A DNA stretch of 64,000 nucleotides. Origin: Eubacterium sp. AM49-13BH. Lineage in GTDB: Bacteria; Bacillota; Clostridia; Lachnospirales; Lachnospiraceae. The stretch covers positions 54,155-118,154 of the forward strand of contig NZ_QSEK01000003.1 of the NCBI RefSeq assembly GCF_003464165.1, in the 5' to 3' direction. Positions 57,662 to 64,000 of this stretch are shown here, piece by piece. Within the stretch, counting starts at the first letter, position 1. Every line of letters begins with the position of its first letter. The notes under the pieces were generated by a model. The model was not told the DNA's origin and made no database searches. It was given only the letters and a program-made list of their open reading frames with translations. A program made the translations under genes and the position numbers.

Positions 57662-59156
57662 AAACTTTTAAGTATCTCCATCAGATATTCCCAAGTCCGC
57701 TCCACTGAAGCCGCATCCATACACTCATCAGGCGTATGCACACTTTCAAGTGTCGGTCCAAATGATATCATATCTACTCCCGGCATTTTACCGGCAAGTA
57801 TGCCGCATTCGAGTCCGGCGTGAATTGAGGTCACTTCCGGTTCATGGCCGTACACATTTGTAAAGCTCTCAACGCATATCTTTCTTAACTGCGAATCACT
57901 CTTGTATTCCCACGCAGGATAGTCCGACATTGTGACTACATTTCCTGACAAATGTTTTACAAATGCATTAACTCTCTCAAGCAATAATTTCTTTCCAGCC
58001 GCTGTATTGCTTCTTATAAGATATTTGTACACAAGCTTGTCTGCGCCGAGATAAGCAGTTCCCAGATTGAGAGAGGTCTGCACCATGCCCTTAATCTCCT
58101 GACTCATTTTGTACACGCCATCAGGACTTAACCAGAGGGCATATATTACATTTTCAGTGCTATGGAAATCAAGAACTTTGTCTGCTGCAGCGTCTGTCTT
58201 TTCAACCTCAATCTTAACATGTGGCTCTGTCGCACTGATTTCCTGCATCCACACATCTGCACTCTCTTTGATGCTTTGTTCAAATGTTGTGGCATCGCAG
58301 CTTCTGACACTTACAACTGCCTTTGCTTCTTTTGGAATTGCATTTTCCTTGCCGCCACCTGAAAGCGACACAAGACGGAAATCTGCTGCCCCGTTGGCAT
58401 GTGAAAGTAATGAAGAAAGCAATCTTATAGCATTAGTGTGCTGTTTGTGAATCTCAACACCGGAATGACCACCGGCAAGCCCGCTTATCTTAACCTCAAA
58501 GCAGACCTGGCCATTTCCTGCAGCATCTGATGCATTGTCATCCTGCTCTCCACCTGACACCCAGCCCACTGCGTCCTCATACACAACCGGAATGTCACAC
58601 TCAGCCCTTACACCACCAGCACAGCTACATACAATATTCCCTCACTTTCAGAATCAATATTGATAAGCCTCTTTGCTGTAAGTTCAGAAGTGTCGAGATC
58701 TCTTGCGCCAAGCATTCCAATCTCCTCATCACTTGTAAGCACTGCCTGTATCGGAGGGTGTGCAATTGTATCTGAAGCAAGCACTGCCAGTATAAATGCA
58801 ACAGCAATTCCATCATCAGCGCCAAGCGTAGTGCCGTCAGCCCATACCATCTTACCATCGGTGCAGGCCTTAATGCTCTGCACACTCATGTCAATATCAC
58901 AGTCCGGTTCTTTCTCACACACCATATCAAGATGTCCCTGCAAAATCACAGGCTCACAGTCCTCATATCCAGAAGTCCCCGCCTTAAATATAACAACATT
59001 ATCAGCCGCATCCTTCCTTGCCTTAAGCCCATGCAACTTAGCAAACTCCAGACAATAATCCGCAATCATCCCGGTATTCCCAGAACCATGCGGAATCGAG
59101 CATATTTTTTCAAAATAAGAAAACACCTCACCAGGTGACAATTCATTTAACTTCAT
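57658..59156 (-). CDS. pepD: Aminoacyl-histidine dipeptidase PepD (M20), frameshifted
   Basis: A zinc-dependent cytosolic dipeptidase (Xaa-His dipeptidase type). The N-terminal part reads MKLNELSPGEVFSYFEKICS. Metal ligands appear in LQGHLDMVCEK, LGADDGIAVA and the catalytic TSDEEIGMLGA. One missing base near 58624 interrupts the frame between ILYV and SCAGGVRAECDIPVV. The remainder contains SGLAGGHSGVEIHK (lid/dimer region), HAGLECG and ESVHTPDE. The corrected length of about 499 residues is normal. A TAGGAGG box precedes the start. Confidence 0.9.
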
Positions 59157-59255
59157 AAAAAGCCTCCTAAACCTACTTTTTGATCAATTTTCACAATCTG
59201 ATAGGTCTTTTTTATATTGTTAGTTGGTTTATTATGCTTCTTTCCCCCTTAAATG

Positions 59256-59459
59256 CCTACTAATTCATCATATTTAGCAACATTAGTAGGTTTTTTCCTT
59301 ATATGTTTACAATATTAGACATCTCTTGTCAGTCAAAAAACCTACTATTCTCGCATAAATCATAAATTTAGTAGGCAATTTTCTTTTTTCTCCACTATTT
59401 TCATCATAATTTCTTCTAAATAAACCTACTAATTCATCACATTTAGCAACATTAGTAGG
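59256..59459. repeat. Three regularly spaced 35-nt stem-loop units
   Basis: Units at 59256-59290, 59341-59375 and 59425-59459 all begin CCTACTA and end TAGTAGG. Units 1 and 3 differ at one base; unit 2 shares only the stem. Start-to-start spacing is 85 and 84 bp. T-rich or A-rich tracts flank each. They lie upstream of pepD in a 682-bp gap without genes. Confidence 0.8.
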
Positions 59460-59577
59460 CTTTTCCCCACTTATGCGCTGATTTCATGTGCTATTTGATA
59501 CTATCCCAAATGAACAAAGCCCCACATCACACTCCATCCCCTGACACACACCGTAAATGAAATCATATTTCCAATCC

Positions 59578-59819
59578 GGCATATATAGCCGCTGCGGCTG
59601 GGACAGTGCAGGGTGTACGCCTGAGTCTGACAAGCTGTGCAGGAGTTAATGCCGCCATCTGCAAAAGTTCAGGGTGCGAAAGCTCGTTCAAGCGAAGCGC
59701 GTTTGCTTTCGCACCCTGTAAAAAACTCTGCAGATGGCGGCATTTACTACTGCTAAGCGAAGACAGCCCGAAGGTGTACACCCTGCTCTGCCCCAGCCGC
59801 AGACCGGTCTACATATACC
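59578..59819. other. Giant nested palindrome, about 240 nt
   Basis: Perfect helices stack one inside another: CTGCGGCTGGG (59592-59602 with 59792-59802), GCAGGGTGTAC (59608-59618 with 59776-59786), AATGCCGCCATCTGCA (59648-59663 with 59729-59744) and CAGGGTGCGAAAGC (59670-59683 with 59705-59718). A weaker outer arm (GGCATATATAG) extends it. It is GC-rich compared with its surroundings and has no T-run. It lies 20 bp beyond the hydrogenase stop codon. Confidence 0.85.
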
Positions 59820-59838
59820 TTATCGAAAAATGATTCTA

Positions 59839-61521
59839 TTACACATGCAATATTTCATGCGCCCTATGTGACAACGGTTTCTCAAAATACTCCTCATAGC
59901 ACTGCTTAACCGACGGATTCTCATGTGAGAATCTAAGATTATCGTGCTTATCAAGCCCGTACAGCACATGACGGCGCTCCTCAACCATCACAGCGTCTTC
60001 CTTGTAAGGCTGTCCGCCACCGTTGATACAGCCTCCCGGACAGGACATGATTTCAACGAAATCATAGTGAACCTCGCCCTTCTTTATTGCATTCATAAGG
60101 TGTCTTGTATTGCCAAGTCCGCTGGCAACAGCCACATTTACAGTTGTCCCATTAAGGTCAAATGAAGCTTCCTTCCAGCCCTCAAGACCTCTCACTGACT
60201 GGAACGCATCCGCATCAGGATTATTTCCTGTCACAAGATAGTAAGCACTTCTGAGTGCCGCCTCCATAACACCGCCTGTTGCACCGAATATAACGCCAGC
60301 ACCTGTTCCTTCACCTAAAGGATTATCAAACTCATCCTCATCAAGTTCTTCCGGCTTTATGAAAAATGCTTTGAACATTCTTTCAACTTCTCTTGTTGTA
60401 AGAACTGCGTCAACATCTTTGCCGCCGTCCCATGTACACTCGTCCTTTTTTGCAAGACAAGGCATGATTGACACACAGAATATCTTCTCCGGGTCAACCC
60501 CAAGCTTTTCTGCATAATACGACTTTGTTATTGCACCAAACATCTGCTGTGGTGACTTTGCTGTTGAAAGTCTGCCTGCCATCTCAGGGAACTCGCTCTT
60601 TACGAATTTCACCCATCCTGGACAGCATGATGTGAACATTGGAAGTCCTGACTCTTTGATTTCCGGAAGTCTTTCAAGGAACTCGCTCCCCTCCTCCATG
60701 ATTGTCATGTCTGCTGCAAATGTTGTGTCAAATATATAATCAAATCCTATTCTTCTAAGACCTGCAACAAGTCTTTGTGCTGTCGCATATTCCTTAGACA
60801 TACCAAAATCTTCGCCCCATGCTGTTCTTACTGCTGGTGCAATCTGTACTACTGTAATGATATCCTCATTTTCAATTGCATCAAGCACGATTCCGACATC
60901 GTCTCTTTCTGTAAGTGCACCTACAGGGCAGTTGCTTACACACTGACCACAAAGTGTACATGCAGTCTCCGCAATGTTCTTGTTTGCACGCACATTTACA
61001 GTTGTACGCGAACCTGTATTTACAACATCCCATATGTGCATTCCCTGAATATTATCACACACCTGCACACAACGCATACATTTGATACATTTCTGGGCAT
61101 CTCTGATAAGTGGAAATGTTTTATCCCAATTATCTTTTTCTAATATTGAATCATATGGCATCTCTGATATATTAAGTTCATTTGCAATTGACTGTAACGC
61201 ACAGTTACCACTTCTTATACATGTACCACACTTGTAATCATGCTGTGAAAGTATGAGCTTTACATTAGTCTTTCTTGTTGTACGCACTTTTCTTGAATTA
61301 GTGTAGACAACCATGCCTTCTTCTACGAAGTTATTACATGCTGTAACACATCTGTCAGTACCTTCTACTTCAACAACACATACACGACATGCACCAATTG
61401 CGTTGACTTCTTTGAGATAGCAGAGTGTAGGTATTGTCTCTCCTATTGTTTTGGCAGCTTCAAGAATGGTAGTTCCTTCTTTTACTGATACAGCTTTACC
61501 ATTAATTGTTAAATTTACCAT
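59839..61521 (-). CDS. hydA: [FeFe] hydrogenase catalytic subunit (NADH-linked, group A type)
   Basis: A 560-residue enzyme that reduces protons with fermentation electrons. Order: an N-terminal 2Fe-2S domain (TLCYLKEVNAIGACRVCVVE), the His-ligated 4Fe-4S site HDYKCGTCIRSGNC, two ferredoxin clusters (CIKCMRCVQVC and CTLCGQCVSNCP), then the H-cluster domain with TSCCPGW, MPCLAKKDE and EIMSCPGGCINGGGQP. All H-cluster cysteines are present. Its start overlaps the upstream flavoprotein gene by 7 bp, so the two are co-translated. Confidence 0.94.
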   Translation of the reverse strand: MVNLTINGKAVSVKEGTTILEAAKTIGETIPTLCYLKEVNAIGACRVCVVEVEGTDRCVTACNNFVEEGMVVYTNSRKVRTTRKTNVKLILSQHDYKCGTCIRSGNCALQSIANELNISEMPYDSILEKDNWDKTFPLIRDAQKCIKCMRCVQVCDNIQGMHIWDVVNTGSRTTVNVRANKNIAETACTLCGQCVSNCPVGALTERDDVGIVLDAIENEDIITVVQIAPAVRTAWGEDFGMSKEYATAQRLVAGLRRIGFDYIFDTTFAADMTIMEEGSEFLERLPEIKESGLPMFTSCCPGWVKFVKSEFPEMAGRLSTAKSPQQMFGAITKSYYAEKLGVDPEKIFCVSIMPCLAKKDECTWDGGKDVDAVLTTREVERMFKAFFIKPEELDEDEFDNPLGEGTGAGVIFGATGGVMEAALRSAYYLVTGNNPDADAFQSVRGLEGWKEASFDLNGTTVNVAVASGLGNTRHLMNAIKKGEVHYDFVEIMSCPGGCINGGGQPYKEDAVMVEERRHVLYGLDKHDNLRFSHENPSVKQCYEEYFEKPLSHRAHEILHV

Positions 61522-63362
61522 TGTTTCTCTCTGCCTCCTCTGAATGAACCAAATCCAAAATGATCACATCTTAAGCAGCGTCCAGATTCCTGACATGCTT
61601 CCTCGCATGAAAATCCATATTCAATAGGTTCAAAGTCTTTCTTTCTGTCTGCGGCATCACGCAGTGCAACCTCAACTCGTCCGCAAGGTACCTTGTCCTC
61701 ATATCCGGCATAAGGTATCTCTACATCTGAAGTTATCTCGTGATGGTAGCCAAGATATTCATCAATGTTGGCTGCCGCAACCTTTCCGGCTGCTATAGCC
61801 CTGATTACTGTTGCAGGTCCTGTTACGCAGTCTCCTCCTGCAAATATTCCTTTACGTTCTTTAATCTCACTTGTATCAAGTGCCTCAATTGTTCCTCTCT
61901 TGACTGTAACGCCATGCTCCTCAAAATATCTTGTTTCGATACCCTGTCCGATGGCAACTACAATAAGGTCGCAAGGAATAAGAACCTCGTCCTTAGCTGC
62001 AGTCTTAGGTGATGGTCTGCCACCTTTTATCCTGCTTATCATCTGTGGCTGAACCCATAAACCAACTGCTGCGTCATTTTCATCTTTCTCTATTCTAACT
62101 GGTGACATAAGTTCAAGAACATCGCAGCCCTCTGCCTCTGCACCTTCAACCTCTTCCGGAAGTGCCGTCATGTCGGCTTTTCTTCTTCTATATACAATGC
62201 TTACTTTCTCAGCACCTAATCTTACAGAAGAACGGGCAACATCCATTGCTACATTTCCACCGCCAATAACAACCACTCGCTTGCCGGTATAATCAGGCAT
62301 CTCATCATCACCAATTGCACGAAGCATTTCTACTGCTGATGTTACGCCTGTTTTAGCATCCTCACCATCAATTCCAATCTTCTTGTCTGCATGTGCTCCG
62401 ATAGAAATGTATACTGCATTATATTCTTTGTTAATATCCTCAAGCGTAATGTCTGTTCCTACGCTTATATTTTTCTTGACTTCTATTCCTGTAGACAATA
62501 TAGCGTTAATCTCCGCATCCAGCTTTTTTCTAGGAAGTCTGTAGTTAGGAATTCCATATCTTAACATTCCACCAAGCTGCTTTCTCTGCTCAAATATAGT
62601 AACCTTATGTCCCATAAGAGCCAGATAATATGCGGCACTGAGTCCTCCCGGACCACCACCGATTATTGCAACCTTCTTACCTGTTGGCTCATTACATGCC
62701 GGAACCGGAACATCACCGGCATTATCAACTGCCATTTTCTTAAGTCCCCTGATATTGACTGGCGCGTCAATAAGTGTTCTCTTACATCTGTTTTCACATG
62801 GATGCTCACAAATGTATGCGCATGTTGTAGGCATTGGATTGTCTCTTCTTATAAGACGAACCGCATCTGCATATCTGCCTTCATGCACAAGTGCTATGTA
62901 TCCCGGTATATCTACTCCTGCCGGACATGACTTCACACATGCAACCGGCTGATTACTGTTACATGAACAAAATCCTCTCTCAATATGTGACCTGAAATCA
63001 TCCTCGCAGCCATCAATACATTTTAGTACAAGCTTTGCTGCCTCATATCCGATTGCGCAGTCAGCGGAATAATAGATTCCCTCTGCTGTAAGCCTGATAA
63101 CATCAAGAGTTTCCTCTGTTGCGTTACCATCAAGCACATCATCAAAAAGTCTCGCAAGCTGTCTAAGTCCCACACGACATGGGACACATTTACCACATGA
63201 CTGTGCAAGACACATTTTTATAAATGACCTCGTAAGGTCGATAGTACACAATCCCGGTGGACTTGCTACTATTCTTCTCTCTAAATCCTGATATAAAGAC
63301 TCCATTGTAACCTGAGCCTTATCCTTAGTAATAATTGTTAATCTGCTCAATTCCCGCTCCAT
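61515..63362 (-). CDS. NuoF-tail/GltD-like flavin oxidoreductase partner of the hydrogenase
   Basis: A 615-residue protein. Residues ~45-130 match the iron-sulfur end of NuoF/HydB-type subunits (AQSCGKCVPCRVGLRQL). A GltD-like region follows with a Cys-rich 4Fe-4S domain (CAYICEHPCENRCKR), an FAD fold (AIIGGGPGGLSAAYYLALMG), an NAD(P) fold (VVVIGGGNVAMDVARS) and the final IFAGGDCVTGPATVIRAI. It lacks the FMN domain of a full NuoF. It probably passes electrons between NAD(P)H and HydA; bifurcation is possible but not shown. Confidence 0.88.
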   Translation of the reverse strand: MERELSRLTIITKDKAQVTMESLYQDLERRIVASPPGLCTIDLTRSFIKMCLAQSCGKCVPCRVGLRQLARLFDDVLDGNATEETLDVIRLTAEGIYYSADCAIGYEAAKLVLKCIDGCEDDFRSHIERGFCSCNSNQPVACVKSCPAGVDIPGYIALVHEGRYADAVRLIRRDNPMPTTCAYICEHPCENRCKRTLIDAPVNIRGLKKMAVDNAGDVPVPACNEPTGKKVAIIGGGPGGLSAAYYLALMGHKVTIFEQRKQLGGMLRYGIPNYRLPRKKLDAEINAILSTGIEVKKNISVGTDITLEDINKEYNAVYISIGAHADKKIGIDGEDAKTGVTSAVEMLRAIGDDEMPDYTGKRVVVIGGGNVAMDVARSSVRLGAEKVSIVYRRRKADMTALPEEVEGAEAEGCDVLELMSPVRIEKDENDAAVGLWVQPQMISRIKGGRPSPKTAAKDEVLIPCDLIVVAIGQGIETRYFEEHGVTVKRGTIEALDTSEIKERKGIFAGGDCVTGPATVIRAIAAGKVAAANIDEYLGYHHEITSDVEIPYAGYEDKVPCGRVEVALRDAADRKKDFEPIEYGFSCEEACQESGRCLRCDHFGFGSFRGGREKQW

Positions 63363-63439
63363 TTCTGCATATTGCGTATGTCGTATTGCTGCTTGCCAGT
63401 ATACCGCTAGGCAGTTCCATGTAACATTTTACACAATAT

Positions 63440-63486
63440 ATGTTAATTTGAAAAGGAAGGTTATTTTTTTCACACAATAACCTTCC
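63440..63486 (-). terminator. Terminator after the HxlR gene
   Basis: A perfect 11-bp stem GGAAGGTTATT/AATAACCTTCC with a 10-nt loop is followed on the minus strand by TTTTCAAATT. It lies 10 bp past the HxlR stop and insulates the hydrogenase operon. Confidence 0.85.
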
Positions 63487-63495
63487 CTTCATCCA

Positions 63496-63870
63496 TTACT
63501 TATGGTCGCACTTCATGCACTGGCTCGATTCTTTGTCAGTTTCTTTCTTGTAAAATGCGCATGACCAGTCACATATACTTTGCAATATCGGCATTACAGA
63601 TAAACCCTTTTCCGTAAGTGAATATTCAACTCTTGGCGGAATCTCATCATATGATTTTCTTGATACAATATCATCCGCAATCAGTGCTTTTAATGTTGTT
63701 GAAAGAACTGCATCTGTAATATTCACCAGTTCTGTCCTTAACTCACTATATCTTAATGTCTTCTTATCCGCCAGAACACATATAACTCTTGATTTCCATT
63801 TGCCTCCAAAGACTTCCAGGCCGTATTCCAATGGACATCTGATATCTGATTCTAATTTCTTGTGGTACAT
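63496..63870 (-). CDS. HxlR family winged-helix transcriptional regulator
   Basis: A 124-residue protein starting MYHKKLESDIRCPLEYGLEV. The start is chosen because AAGGAG lies six bases upstream; an earlier ATG would include that box as codons. It has the typical FGGKWKSRVICVLADKKTLR, ELRTELVNITDAVLSTTLKA and PPRVEYSLTEKG segments. HxlR proteins often sense redox or electrophile stress through the N-terminal Cys (Cys12 here). It precedes the hydrogenase pair, so redox control of those genes is possible. The 130 bp beyond it to the window end shows nothing I can assign. Confidence 0.9.
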   Translation of the reverse strand: MYHKKLESDIRCPLEYGLEVFGGKWKSRVICVLADKKTLRYSELRTELVNITDAVLSTTLKALIADDIVSRKSYDEIPPRVEYSLTEKGLSVMPILQSICDWSCAFYKKETDKESSQCMKCDHK

Positions 63871-64000
63871 ACATCTCTCCTTTGTTTTTGGCATTTCTTT
63901 ATAATATCATAATAACAATTATTTTAAAATCAAGTGTGTATGTCAGATTTTTATATATTCATAGTCATATATGGGGGAATGCATATAATTCCATCTTTTA

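Noticed and set aside
59256..59459. Short CRISPR-like array
   Set aside because: Repeats are themselves hairpins, one of three is divergent, spacer-like intervals are not unique-length 30-40-mers, and no cas genes are present.

Overview
The window looks like the chromosome of a low-GC Firmicute of class Clostridia, most likely a Lachnospiraceae (Lachnospira/Eubacterium eligens or Roseburia type). The reasons are the gene order of the ribosomal/RNA-polymerase block, its protein sequences, AGGAGG-type ribosome binding sites, TTGACA/TATAAT promoters, and a two-gene [FeFe]-hydrogenase unit. The family call is inference. No 16S gene is present.

Layout. (1) 1-15.7 kb, all minus strand: tuf (cut by the window edge), fusA, rpsG, rpsL, rpoC, rpoB, rplL, rplJ, rplA, rplK, nusG, secE and rpmG. 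This is the str/rif/secE-nusG superoperon region, with readable promoters, an L10-type leader with an attenuator, and intrinsic terminators. (2) 15.7-23.2 kb: an AMP-binding enzyme, comF, recD2 and mreB on the minus strand, a plus-strand GNAT acetyltransferase with a strong terminator, a low-molecular-weight tyrosine phosphatase and a small membrane protein. (3) 23.2-56.1 kb: an accessory/defence island. It holds a Fic protein, a HigBA toxin-antitoxin pair, regulators, an XRE-ImmA/IrrE protein, a large RecQ-like helicase gene destroyed by several lesions, and a trio-of-tyrosine-recombinases transposon (Tn554/RIT-like) with perfect 16-bp terminal inverted repeats sitting inside that helicase gene. 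Next come a MazG-like/HNH/helicase-Nudix cluster that carries an internal deletion, an odd tRNA-like RNA, an AIPR abortive-infection protein, a dead serine recombinase, an IS21-type istB fragment, and a Schlafen/AlbA-type protein. The centrepiece is a complete-looking six-gene operon (HTH, MutL/MORC-like GHKL ATPase, Z1 helicase, PD-(D/E)XK DUF4420, AIPR, C5 DNA methyltransferase) that matches the MZA-type defence/restriction architecture. An IS3 scrap and an AbiE system with a dead toxin gene close the island. (4) 56.3-64 kb: a DUF819 membrane protein, PepD-like dipeptidase, very unusual structured intergenic DNA, an [FeFe] hydrogenase with its flavoprotein partner, and an HxlR regulator.

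How the genes work together. Block 1 is the transcription/translation core. The island is a layered anti-phage and addiction region, with one apparently intact multi-gene system and several systems decayed by nonsense codons, deletions and insertions. The last block is fermentative redox and peptide metabolism.

Caveat. Every frameshift I could resolve (fusA, AMP-binding gene, mreB, tyrosine phosphatase, DUF819, pepD, helicase, island AIPR, serine recombinase, istB) is explained by exactly one missing base. Two of these are in normally essential genes. This looks like a systematic sequencing/assembly artefact, so I annotate the intact parents as genes. The in-frame nonsense codons and rearrangements are a separate matter and look real.
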